From the NCBI RefSeq assembly GCF_002094855.1, contig NZ_ARYN01000008.1, positions 124,001 to 188,000 of the forward strand: 64,000 bases of DNA, given 5' to 3'. This document shows positions 53,052-61,091 of the stretch, in pieces (positions within the stretch are counted from its first letter, which is position 1; every line of letters begins with the position of its first letter). The DNA comes from Zunongwangia atlantica 22II14-10F7. GTDB taxonomy: Bacteria > Bacteroidota > Bacteroidia > Flavobacteriales > Flavobacteriaceae. The translations under genes were made by a program, and so were the position numbers. Under the pieces are notes generated by a model that saw only the letters and a program-made list of their open reading frames with translations, was not told the DNA's origin and ran no database searches.

Positions 53052-54473
53052 TTAGTAAGTTCCTATATTTTCTACCGTATTTTGATCGAAGGATTCCCAT
53101 TCTTCACTATTGTAAGTTGGGGTAGGAGCAGTAACCGAAGATTTTCTTCTTAAAGTTACATCTTTTGCAAAATCGTCTCCACCGGCAGTTCCAATCATGT
53201 CGATTAAAACTCCGTCTTTAAATAAACCAACAGGATCGTTACCATTAAAATCTACTGGAGCTCCGCCTTGAGAAATATCGGCCTCGTCAAGTAATTTTTG
53301 TAGATCAGACTGTGAATTAATAATTACCAAAACATCTCCGGCGTCTAAAGTTCCAGATAATGCTAGTTCATTACTCCACTCGCCATTTCCGTTTATTTGC
53401 TTTTGGATACTATATCCAGAAAGGTCTGCAGTTTCTTCAGAAATATTTAAAATCTCGATGGCTTTATTATTTCCGCTTCCTTCAACATATTCAGAGAAAA
53501 GTAAAACAGCATTTTCACTTCCTTCATTGTCCTCTTCCTCTTCAGTGTCATCCTCTTCGTTATCTTCTTCATTGTCCTCAGAATTATCTATATATTCTTC
53601 AGTAATTGGTCCGCTGTAATCTGCAGTCCAGGTATTCACAGCATCATCTTCTCCTCCCCAAAGAAGTGTGGCTAAATAAGGATTATCAATAAAAGGATTA
53701 CGATTTCCCTGCGCAGTCTCGATAACATTGTTTTTTTGTACTTCTAGAACAGATACAGGATCTTCAGCATTCCATTCTAAAAATAGGTCAAGATTACCTA
53801 CATTATCAAAATCCTGGTCGTAGCGAATATGCATGTACATAACAATTCGAGCAATATCACCTCTCCAGTTATCTCCAGGATACCAACCGCCATTTGTAGA
53901 AGTGAACTCACCTTCACCCGCTACAAAAGAATCGTTTTGGCGATCTGAATTAATACTAATATCAGCAGGGTAGAAGTTATGAAGATCTGATTCTCCTAGT
54001 TCTACAGTGATCTTAGATCTTGGGTAAATATGCTCTGTATTAAAAGTTTGGTTCGCGTTAGGATTGTTTCCAGACTGGTATTGGTTTTTCGCTCTACTTT
54101 CGCCAGAATACACCAGGATCACATTTTCTGGATTGTCTGGATCTTCTGTAGCATCGTAAAGATAATCGTGACGCTCATAATACTCCAGGAAAGTGGTATG
54201 CTTATTTGATGTAAGTGCAATTAAAGCTCTTTCTAGCGAATCTACTGTAACGTTAAATCCTATTTCACTATAATAATCGGCTACATCTTCTGGAATTGTG
54301 AAATTAGGGTTTAAAACATCGGCATTATCTTCACCTTCTTCTGGTGTTTCTTCCGGGTTTTCTGGTGTTTCTGTTTCCTCATTTGGATCTGTAATTATAT
54401 CATCATCTTCACTGCAGGCAGCAAGAAAAATGAAAAGAAAACAAAATAGAAATGTGTTCAGTTTAGATGTCAT
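53052..54473 (-). CDS. Secreted endonuclease I lipoprotein with lamin-tail domain
   Basis: The 473-residue lipoprotein (lipobox LAAC, Cys20) has a Glu/Pro-rich linker (~21-55), an endonuclease I domain (PF04231, ~60-270) with the catalytic FNTEHIYPRSK and DLHNFYPADISINSDRQN, then an extremely acidic linker (~300-325) and a C-terminal lamin-tail domain (~328-440) starting LLFSEYVEGSGNNKAIEI. The nuclease degrades DNA without sequence preference. The lamin-tail domain is common in secreted bacterial nucleases and may serve in binding. Such enzymes allow use of extracellular DNA as nutrient. It is one gene with its own terminator. Confidence 0.92.
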   Translation of the reverse strand: MTSKLNTFLFCFLFIFLAACSEDDDIITDPNEETETPENPEETPEEGEDNADVLNPNFTIPEDVADYYSEIGFNVTVDSLERALIALTSNKHTTFLEYYERHDYLYDATEDPDNPENVILVYSGESRAKNQYQSGNNPNANQTFNTEHIYPRSKITVELGESDLHNFYPADISINSDRQNDSFVAGEGEFTSTNGGWYPGDNWRGDIARIVMYMHIRYDQDFDNVGNLDLFLEWNAEDPVSVLEVQKNNVIETAQGNRNPFIDNPYLATLLWGGEDDAVNTWTADYSGPITEEYIDNSEDNEEDNEEDDTEEEEDNEGSENAVLLFSEYVEGSGNNKAIEILNISEETADLSGYSIQKQINGNGEWSNELALSGTLDAGDVLVIINSQSDLQKLLDEADISQGGAPVDFNGNDPVGLFKDGVLIDMIGTAGGDDFAKDVTLRRKSSVTAPTPTYNSEEWESFDQNTVENIGTY

Positions 54474-54730
54474 TATAAATTTGATTTGTGGGTTTTATTT
54501 TAAAAACAACTTTTACATATAATTTATTAAAACGTAAAAATTGAACGCCTTAAAGAATTATTATTGAAAAATAATTTCTAAGTGGAGCGCGAATGTAATT
54601 TTTCTGCAGAGTTCTTAGTTTAAGAAATCGTTACGCCTTCTCTTGTTTTTCAACATTAAGGCAAAACAAATGATAGCCCGTTGAAATACAGGGAATAAAA
54701 AAGTGACTGAAATTTACCGAAAATCGACTT

Positions 54731-55945
54731 TTATGACGTTTTTTCTAAAAGGGCCATATAAAATCCGTCGTAACCAGTTTCTGAAGAAAGAATTTTTTGA
54801 TCTTCAACTAATTTGAAATCTTTACCTTCTTCTGAAGCTAAAAAGTCTTTTACCTGTAATTGATTTTCAGAAGGTAAAATAGAGCAGGTAGCGTAAACCA
54901 TTTTACCACCTTTTTTAACGATTTTGGAGTACTGGCGAATAATTTCCTGCTGTGTTTTTCTAATTCGGTCTAAAAACTCAGGTTCCAATTTCCATTTCGC
55001 ATCTGGATTTCGGCTTAAAACTCCTAGTCCGCTACAAGGCGCATCGATCAAGACTTTATCAGCTTTACCGTAAAGTTTTTTGATCACTTTATTGTTATCG
55101 ATCACACGAGTTTCGATGTTATGAGCACCGGCACGTTTAGCACGACGTTTTAATTCTTTTAATTTATTTCCGTAGATATCTAAAGCGATTACCTGTCCTT
55201 TATTTTCCATTAAGGCGGCAAGATGTAATGACTTTCCACCGGCGCCAGCACAAGTATCTACCACGCGATCACCAGGTTGCACGCCAAGAAAATCGGCTAC
55301 AAGTTGCGAAGAAGCATCCTGAACTTCAAATAATCCATTTTGGAAACTCTCGGTTTTAAAAATATTAGCACGCTCTACAAGCTGTAATGCATCTGGATAA
55401 TCTTTAAGATTTATGGTTTCAAAACCTTCGTCTGCTAGTTTCTGTTTAAGCGTTAAGACATCGGTCTTTAATCTATTTGCACGAATTATTACAGGAGCCT
55501 GTTTGTTCAGTGCTCCAATTTCTTTTTCCCAAGTTTCTTCACCAAGTTCGGCAACACCAAGTTCGTCTAACCAATCTGGAACAGATTCTCTAAACTTTCT
55601 AATTTTACTAAGCGCGTCAAAGCGTCCTTTGATTCGGCGGGTAGGAGTATCTTCAATTTGTTTCCAATCTGGAAGTTCGATACCACGCAAAGTTGCCCAA
55701 ACGGCAAATAATCTAAACGCATTCTCTCTGGAAAAAGGCTCTTTAACTTCAGCAATTTCAGCATAAAGACGTTTCCATCTTACAATGTCATAGGTGGTTT
55801 CAGCAATAAAACTACGATCGCGAGCTCCCCAACGTTTATCACGTTTTAAGGTTTTCTCGATCACTTTATCGGCATATTGCCCTTCATTAAAAATTTCTAA
55901 AAGGGCATCGACTGTTGCAAAAACTAAATTTCTATGTAAACGCAT
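54731..55945 (-). CDS. RsmB/NOP-type rRNA (cytosine-C5) methyltransferase
   Basis: The 404-residue protein has an N-terminal NusB-like helical part (~1-140) and a C-terminal SAM-dependent methyltransferase of the RsmB/NOP2 type. Motifs: VVDTCAGAGGKSLHLAALM (SAM-binding motif I, ~230), DAPCSGLGVLSRNPD (motif IV Cys, ~303), and VYATCSILPSENQ (motif VI with the catalytic Cys, ~350). It methylates a cytosine of 16S rRNA, in E. coli C967, though the exact position cannot be known here. Its promoter and that of the divergent BNR-type gene face each other in an 83-bp gap. Confidence 0.93.
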   Translation of the reverse strand: MRLHRNLVFATVDALLEIFNEGQYADKVIEKTLKRDKRWGARDRSFIAETTYDIVRWKRLYAEIAEVKEPFSRENAFRLFAVWATLRGIELPDWKQIEDTPTRRIKGRFDALSKIRKFRESVPDWLDELGVAELGEETWEKEIGALNKQAPVIIRANRLKTDVLTLKQKLADEGFETINLKDYPDALQLVERANIFKTESFQNGLFEVQDASSQLVADFLGVQPGDRVVDTCAGAGGKSLHLAALMENKGQVIALDIYGNKLKELKRRAKRAGAHNIETRVIDNNKVIKKLYGKADKVLIDAPCSGLGVLSRNPDAKWKLEPEFLDRIRKTQQEIIRQYSKIVKKGGKMVYATCSILPSENQLQVKDFLASEEGKDFKLVEDQKILSSETGYDGFYMALLEKTS

Positions 55946-55963
55946 TGCTAAAATTTAAGGGGA

Positions 55964-55971
55964 CAAAGGTA
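55964..55971 (-). promoter_or_regulatory. -7 promoter box (TACCTTTG) of the methyltransferase gene
   Basis: Exact TAnnTTTG on the minus strand, 18 bp upstream of the start codon at 55945, giving a leader of only about 12 bases. Confidence 0.55.
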
Positions 55972-55994
55972 ATCTTTTTTATTGCTGAAACATT

Positions 55995-56002
55995 TATATT
56001 TG
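55995..56002 (+). promoter_or_regulatory. -7 promoter box (TATATTTG) of the BNR-type gene
   Basis: Exact TAnnTTTG on the plus strand, 26 bp upstream of the ATG at 56029. It is only 23 bp from the divergent -7 box at 55964-55971, so polymerases on the two promoters would collide. Confidence 0.55.
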
Positions 56003-56028
56003 AAGGAAATCCATCAAAAACCAATTAA

Positions 56029-57105
56029 ATGAAAAAAGTCTGGATCATGGCCTTGCTGGCTTTTGCGGCCTGTAAAAATGATACAAAATCTACTGAAGAA
56101 TCTTCTAACGAAGAAAAACAGATTAGTGCTCATCGAACTTTTGAAAAAGTTGAAATAGAATCTATTTTAGAAAATGACTCTTTAAGCATTCGAGCTATTG
56201 AAGTGATAGGCAATAATCTTGCCTTTGCCGCTAATCACGGTACGTATGGTCTATACAATTCGGCTGCTGGAACCTGGAAGTTATCTCAGCAAAAATATGA
56301 TAGTTTAACGCCTGAATTTAGAGCAATAGGCAGCACAGCAAACGATTTTTTTATGCTAAGTGTAGCCAATCCTGCTTTGTTGTATAAAACCGGAGATGAT
56401 GGTAAAATGAAGCTGGTTTATAAAGAAGAAAATGAAAAAGTTTTTTATGACGCTATAGCTTTTTGGAACGATAAAGAAGGAATCGCCATGGGAGATCCTA
56501 CTGATGATTGTTTATCTATAATTATTACAAGAGACGGCGGAAACAGCTGGGAAAAAATTAACTGCTCAAAATTACCAAAAGCGGCTGAAGGTGAAGCTGC
56601 GTTTGCAGCCAGTAACTCTAATATAGCCATAGAAGATGATCATGTTTGGATCTTAAGTGGCGGAATGAAATCCAGAGTTTTCCATTCGGCTGATAAAGGA
56701 GAGAATTGGGAAGTTGTAGAAACACCTTTAGTACAGGGAAAACCAACTTTAGGTGGTTACAGCATGGATTTTTATGATGCCGAAAACGGAATTATTATAG
56801 GAGGAAATTATGAAGATCCTGAAGGGAATACAGGCAATAAAGCGATTACAAAAGATGGCGGTAAAACATGGAATCTAATTGCGGACGGGCAGGAGCCAAA
56901 TTATAAAAGTAGTGTGCGTTATGTGCCTAGCGGAAGTGGAGAAGAAATTGTAGCGGCAGGATTTACCGGAATTTCTTATACAAAAGATGCTGGTAAAACC
57001 TGGGAGAAATTAAGTGATGAAGGTTTTTTTACACTTCGCTTCTTAAATGATTCCACCGCTTATGCTGCAGGTTCTAAACGTATTGCAAAACTTCATTTTA
57101 AGTAA
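56029..57105 (+). CDS. YCF48/BNR-repeat beta-propeller lipoprotein
   Basis: The 358-residue lipoprotein (lipobox FAAC, Cys15) is a beta-propeller of BNR/sortilin/YCF48 type: Asp-box-like motifs are ITRDGGNSWEKI, HSADKGENWEVV, ITKDGGKTWNLI and SYTKDAGKTWEKL. Such propellers bind proteins or glycans; oxidoreductase is a frequent but unsupported name in databases, and no cofactor site is visible. The gene stands alone, divergent from an rRNA methyltransferase gene; a copy of the interspersed repeat starts 8 bp after its stop codon. Function unknown. Confidence 0.82.
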   Translation: MKKVWIMALLAFAACKNDTKSTEESSNEEKQISAHRTFEKVEIESILENDSLSIRAIEVIGNNLAFAANHGTYGLYNSAAGTWKLSQQKYDSLTPEFRAIGSTANDFFMLSVANPALLYKTGDDGKMKLVYKEENEKVFYDAIAFWNDKEGIAMGDPTDDCLSIIITRDGGNSWEKINCSKLPKAAEGEAAFAASNSNIAIEDDHVWILSGGMKSRVFHSADKGENWEVVETPLVQGKPTLGGYSMDFYDAENGIIIGGNYEDPEGNTGNKAITKDGGKTWNLIADGQEPNYKSSVRYVPSGSGEEIVAAGFTGISYTKDAGKTWEKLSDEGFFTLRFLNDSTAYAAGSKRIAKLHFK

Positions 57106-57113
57106 ACAATTTC

Positions 57114-57205
57114 GGGGCAAGCCCACGAGGCATTCAATAGAAACAATTTTTTAATTTCGAGGCAAGCTTCAGAGTATTATACCCGTTGGCGGTACCAATA
57201 AAATT
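57114..57205 (-). repeat. Interspersed repeat, copy B (~92 bp)
   Basis: Its reverse complement aligns with 1198-1287: 43 of the first 50 bases are identical with no gap, the middle AT-rich part differs and has a one-base length difference, and the last 23 bases match at about 20. The strongest blocks are ATTTTATTGG, GGGTATAATA, CGAAAT and TGAATGCCT. It lies in an intergenic gap at the 3' end of a plus-strand gene. Confidence 0.75.
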
Positions 57206-57274
57206 AAGCTTCAAAATAACGAATCTTAGTATTTAGTTTTGAAGGTTTTTACAGAAATAAAATAAGTTATAAAA

Positions 57275-57314
57275 AAGAATTCCGGAGGACAACTTAATGC
57301 CAACCGGAATTCTT
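57275..57314 (-). terminator. Terminator of the ECF sigma operon
   Basis: AAGAATTCCGG (57275-57285) and CCGGAATTCTT (57304-57314) form a perfect 11-bp stem with an 18-base loop; on the minus strand it ends in a U run. It follows the last gene of the sigma factor operon by 43 bp. Confidence 0.8.
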
Positions 57315-57356
57315 ACTACTAACTAACCAAAAAACTAAAAGTTCTATACTTTTAAA

Positions 57357-57809
57357 TTATTCTTCTTCATTATTTTTTTGACGCTCTTTTTGTTGGCGAG
57401 CGCGATATTCTCTAATCAATTTCCTGTGAAAATCTTCTTCTAATTGATGTAATTTAATAATCTCAGGAGCAGAAAGAATGGTTTTTAAATCTGCAAAATA
57501 CTGTTTTTTAAGCTCGTAATCTTCTTTTTCAATCTCTACAAACTCTTTAAGTAGATCATTTGCTTTACTTTCAGAAATGCATTCGATATCATTTATGTCT
57601 CTATGCTCTCTACGATAAAGTTCACGACGATTTTCTTCGTATTTATCGTAAATGGGCCAGAATTTTTGAGCTACTTTATTACTAAGGTTAAGTTCCTGAG
57701 TAATAAAAGCGATTTTTAAAGATTTTATACGTTCTCTTTCTTTATCATCCTGCGCCTGCGCTGTTGAAAAGCCTAAAATCAATAAAAGTACTAATACAAT
57801 CTTTTTCAT
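57357..57809 (-). CDS. Periplasmic helical protein of the ECF sigma operon (Spy/CpxP-like layout)
   Basis: The 150-residue protein has a signal peptide (cleaved near Ala19, AQA-QD) and an all-helical, highly charged body: IAFITQELNLSNKVAQKFWPIYDKYEENRRELYR, a loop, then a long helix to RQQKERQKNNEEE. The pattern LNLSxxxAxxFWPIYDKY resembles the LTxxQ layout of periplasmic Spy/CpxP-type proteins. It lies 5 bp after the membrane anti-sigma-like gene and is the last gene of the operon, in which such proteins are often called sensors of ECF sigma factors. The sensing role is inferred from position. Confidence 0.8.
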   Translation of the reverse strand: MKKIVLVLLLILGFSTAQAQDDKERERIKSLKIAFITQELNLSNKVAQKFWPIYDKYEENRRELYRREHRDINDIECISESKANDLLKEFVEIEKEDYELKKQYFADLKTILSAPEIIKLHQLEEDFHRKLIREYRARQQKERQKNNEEE

Positions 57810-57814
57810 AGCAA

Positions 57815-58357
57815 TTATTCTAAAATATAAGAAGGATCTTCAACATTCTCATCTATATATTCAAACATAGCTTCATTACTCATTGTAGCGAAATCTGATT
57901 CCTCTACAATGTAACCATCTTCGATGATCATATTAGAAAATTCTGTATCAGAAAGATCAATATAACCCTGATCTATGTAATACTCTATTGCAGAAAGTTC
58001 TACATCATCCCAATTAGCAGTTTGTTTATTCCCCAATGTGAAAATTGTGGTATACAAACCAACAAAAATAGCAGCTACCGCAGCGGCATAGAATAAAGTT
58101 TTTCTGAAGTTGCCTTTTATTACTTTTGGTTGATTTACGGGTTGCTGTGTTTCTACTTTTTTAACCAGTAGATCTTCAAGACCATCAAAGTAAGCATCAG
58201 GAACTTTAAAACCAGTTTTAGCAGGTAATGCTTTTTCTTCTAACTGCTTTTCTTCATTAAAAACCTTATCAAATAAGTTATCCTCCAGATTATCGAAATA
58301 TCCGGAAGGCACTTTAAAGCCAGAGGCGCCATGATATGGTAATTTCTCTTCCTTCAT
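57815..58357 (-). CDS. Single-span membrane protein, probable anti-sigma factor
   Basis: The 180-residue protein has a cytoplasmic N-terminal part with two copies of a 20-residue motif (13-32 and 49-68) sharing GFKVP, YFD, LED and the final KV, then a membrane helix (~89-110), then an acidic periplasmic part of ~70 residues. No zinc-binding anti-sigma (ZAS) motif is seen. Its position 32 bp after an ECF sigma gene and before a periplasmic helical protein, with one membrane span, makes an anti-sigma role likely. The duplicated motif is the natural candidate for sigma binding. The family is unnamed to me. Confidence 0.7.
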   Translation of the reverse strand: MKEEKLPYHGASGFKVPSGYFDNLEDNLFDKVFNEEKQLEEKALPAKTGFKVPDAYFDGLEDLLVKKVETQQPVNQPKVIKGNFRKTLFYAAAVAAIFVGLYTTIFTLGNKQTANWDDVELSAIEYYIDQGYIDLSDTEFSNMIIEDGYIVEESDFATMSNEAMFEYIDENVEDPSYILE

Positions 58358-58389
58358 TTGAATATTTGACTTGTATAAATTAAAAAGGT

Positions 58390-58935
58390 TTAATTTGTTT
58401 TTAAAAATTCTTCAATTTTTTTTACAGCAATATGATAAGATGCTTTTAAAGCGCCCTCACTGGTTTCTAAAATATCAGCAATTTCGCGATATTTTAATTC
58501 TTCAAAATACTTCATATTAAAAACCTGCTGCTGCTTTTGCGGCAAACTGGCAATTGCTTTTTGAAGTTTAAGCTGAATTTCTGATCCTTCAAAGTAAACA
58601 TCACTTTCAAGATTGTTAATAATTGCATCCTGAAGATCGTCTGAGGAAATTTGTAAACGCTTCGATTTTTTATTCAGAAATGTAATCGATTCGTTGGTTG
58701 CAATACGATACATCCAGGAAAATAGTTTACTATCTCCTTTAAATTGATCGATATTCCTGAAAATTTTAATGAAGGTATTTTGCAAAACATCGTGAGCATC
58801 GTCATGATCTTTTACAATATTTCTTATATGCCAATACAATCGCTCCTTGTATTGCGATACAAGTTCCCTGAAAGCTTGCTGTGAAGTTTTACTATCCTTT
58901 AGTTGTTGTACAAGTAAATTTTCGGTCTTTTCCAA
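58390..58935 (-). CDS. ECF-type RNA polymerase sigma factor
   Basis: The 181-residue protein has sigma-70 region 2 (~22-90: VSQYKERLYWHIRNIVKDHDDAHDVLQNTFIKIFRNIDQF, in parts, with RIATNESITFL) and region 4 (~125-178: LQKAIASLPQKQQQVFNMKYFEELKYREIADILETSEGALKASYHIAVKKI, in parts). It lacks regions 1 and 3, as ECF factors do. It heads an operon with a membrane protein and a periplasmic helical protein. There is no SusC/FecR gene next to it, so it is not a TonB-linked type. The signal is probably an envelope condition. Confidence 0.93.
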   Translation of the reverse strand: MEKTENLLVQQLKDSKTSQQAFRELVSQYKERLYWHIRNIVKDHDDAHDVLQNTFIKIFRNIDQFKGDSKLFSWMYRIATNESITFLNKKSKRLQISSDDLQDAIINNLESDVYFEGSEIQLKLQKAIASLPQKQQQVFNMKYFEELKYREIADILETSEGALKASYHIAVKKIEEFLKTN

Positions 58936-59246
58936 GGGAAAAAATTTAGATTACTATCCCTTTAAGATGGTTTGGCTAAAATATAGAAAACTTTGAAGCT
59001 GAGTAATTATTGTGTTATAAATTTATTGCCGAGTAAATTCTTACAAAATTTAGATTTGAATTAGATAAAAAGCATAAAATGCTGTTAAAAAGTAGTTTTA
59101 ATTTGCCTTTTAAGTCTTATGGTCTAATTTTGAATAACTTAAATAGGAAATAAAGATCTTTTTTGCCCACAATCAAAGATTAAAAAATGAATGCTTTACC
59201 TGCATTCATTTTTTTATGCAAAATTTTATCGAATTTTAGTAATTAT
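58936..59246. other. Intergenic stretch upstream of the sigma operon
   Basis: This 311-bp AT-rich gap separates the ABC exporter gene from the sigma operon. It has the terminator at 59182-59214 and a small AGCAT-AAA-ATGCT hairpin near 59070. The sigma operon promoter must lie in its left part, but I see no exact -7 box there, which would fit recognition by the ECF sigma itself. No ORF or RNA gene is seen. Confidence 0.5.
59182..59214. terminator. Terminator after the ABC exporter gene
   Basis: AAAAAATGAATGC (59182-59194) and GCATTCATTTTTT (59202-59214) form a 13-bp stem with a 7-base loop, 33 bp beyond the minus-strand stop codon at 59247. Confidence 0.85.
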
Positions 59247-61076
59247 CTATGCGAAAGATTGCATTGCTACAAGTTTTTGGTAGGTTCCATTTTTGGCCAA
59301 TAATTCTTCATGTTTTCCCTGTTCTACAATTTCGCCATGTTGCATCACGATAATATTATCGGCATTTTGGATAGTGCTTAATCTATGCGCGATAACGATC
59401 GAAGTTCGATTTCGCATCATATTTTCTAAGGCTTGTTGTACTAATTTTTCACTTTGAGTATCTAGTGCTGAAGTCGCTTCGTCCAGGATCATAATTGGCG
59501 GATTTTTAAGTACCGCTCTTGCAATCGATAGACGTTGTTTTTGTCCGCCACTTAATTTGTTTCCAGAATCACCAATATTAGTATCTAAGCCTTGTGGCAT
59601 TTGAGAAATAAACTCCCAGGCATTGGCAATTTTTAGTGCCGCAATAATTTCTTCTTCTGTAGCGTCGTCCTTCCCCAAAGCAATATTATTACGAATGCTA
59701 TCATTAAATAAAATAGAATCCTGGGTAACAAGCCCCATTAAATTCCGTAAAGATTGCTTTGAAATTTCACGAATATCAACACCATCAATTTTTATACTTC
59801 CATCGTTAACATCGTAAAAACGAGTAATTAAGTTGGCAATGGTAGATTTTCCACTTCCAGACTGTCCTACTAGTGCAATTGTTTGCCCTTTAGGAACATT
59901 CATGCTAAAATTCTTTAAAACAAGCTCTTTTTCATACTTAAAATCGATGTTTTTAACCTCAATTTTTGCATCAAAATTTTCTTTTTGAATAGCATTAGGA
60001 GCATCTTTTAAAGTAGTTTCGGTTTCGATGATTTCTAAAATACGTTCAGAACTTGCATTTCCTCGTTGTACGCTATAAGTTGCTTTTGAAATTGCTTTTG
60101 CCGGAGTAAGAATGTTATAGGTTAATACTAAAAAGCCTATAAAAGTAGCGGCATCCATGGTTTCATCGATCAAGACCATATTTCCACCAAACCAAAGCAC
60201 GATCGTAATAACCAAAACTCCTAAAAATTCACTCATAGGAGAAGCAAGGTTTTGGCGATGCAGTAAGGCATTTAAAATATTGTTTAATCGGCTGGTACTT
60301 TCTTTAAACTTACTTTTGAATTTATCTTCAGCATTAAAACCTTTAACGATCTTAAGGCTGGAAAGTGTTTCTTCAACAATAGATAAAAAGTGGGCGTTTT
60401 CCTGTTGAGCGCTAGTAGATTTTGCCTTTAATTTCTTACCTATTGAAGAAATTATCAATCCTGAAATCGGTAAAAATATAAGAACAAAAATTGTTAGTTT
60501 CCAGCTAAGGACGATCATAAAAATCAAGGTGAATAGTAATGTTAGTGGTTCTTTTACGAACATTTCTAACATACTTAAAAACGAAGATTGTATTTCCTGC
60601 ACATCACTGGTAATTCTTGAAATGATATCACCCTTACGCTTTTCAGAAAAATAAGAGACAGGAAGCTCTGTAATTTTAGAATATATCTTATCTCGAATAT
60701 CTTTAAGCATTCCATTTCTTAAAGTTGCGATAAAATACATCGCCAGATAATTAAACATGTTCTTGATAAAAAACAGGATAACTATCACAATACAGATAGT
60801 AATAAGGGCAGAGATCTGCCCATATTCTTCTATCCGTTGATTTAAAAAAAAGTTCGCATACTGCTCAGCAAAATCTTTAAAACTCAGTAAATCACCATCC
60901 CAAACAGGTTTGGAGGTAATTGGTTCGTTTACCTGAAATAGCACCTGTAGCATTGGGATAAACGCCAAAAAGGATAAGGTGCTAAAAAGGGCGTAAAAAA
61001 CATTGCTAATAATATTCAATATTGCGTAGCGTTTATAAGGCTTCGCAAACTGAAGAACTTTTTTTAAGTAACTCAT
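59247..61076 (-). CDS. MsbA-like ABC exporter (permease-ATPase fusion)
   Basis: The 609-residue half-transporter has six membrane helices in residues ~1-340 (ABC transmembrane type 1) and an ATPase domain at ~370-609. The ATPase has Walker A GQSGSGKST (~405), Q-loop TQDSILFND, signature LSGGQKQRLSIARAV (~508), Walker B PIMILDEATSALD and the His switch AHRLSTI. It works as a dimer in the inner membrane. The layout matches lipid exporters of the MsbA type (lipid A flipping), but multidrug export is possible. It is 15 bp downstream of a phosphohexomutase gene, so both probably share a transcript with the glycosyltransferase, which hints at envelope glycolipid work. Confidence 0.92.
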   Translation of the reverse strand: MSYLKKVLQFAKPYKRYAILNIISNVFYALFSTLSFLAFIPMLQVLFQVNEPITSKPVWDGDLLSFKDFAEQYANFFLNQRIEEYGQISALITICIVIVILFFIKNMFNYLAMYFIATLRNGMLKDIRDKIYSKITELPVSYFSEKRKGDIISRITSDVQEIQSSFLSMLEMFVKEPLTLLFTLIFMIVLSWKLTIFVLIFLPISGLIISSIGKKLKAKSTSAQQENAHFLSIVEETLSSLKIVKGFNAEDKFKSKFKESTSRLNNILNALLHRQNLASPMSEFLGVLVITIVLWFGGNMVLIDETMDAATFIGFLVLTYNILTPAKAISKATYSVQRGNASSERILEIIETETTLKDAPNAIQKENFDAKIEVKNIDFKYEKELVLKNFSMNVPKGQTIALVGQSGSGKSTIANLITRFYDVNDGSIKIDGVDIREISKQSLRNLMGLVTQDSILFNDSIRNNIALGKDDATEEEIIAALKIANAWEFISQMPQGLDTNIGDSGNKLSGGQKQRLSIARAVLKNPPIMILDEATSALDTQSEKLVQQALENMMRNRTSIVIAHRLSTIQNADNIIVMQHGEIVEQGKHEELLAKNGTYQKLVAMQSFA

Positions 61077-61091
61077 ATAATAACTAAGACC

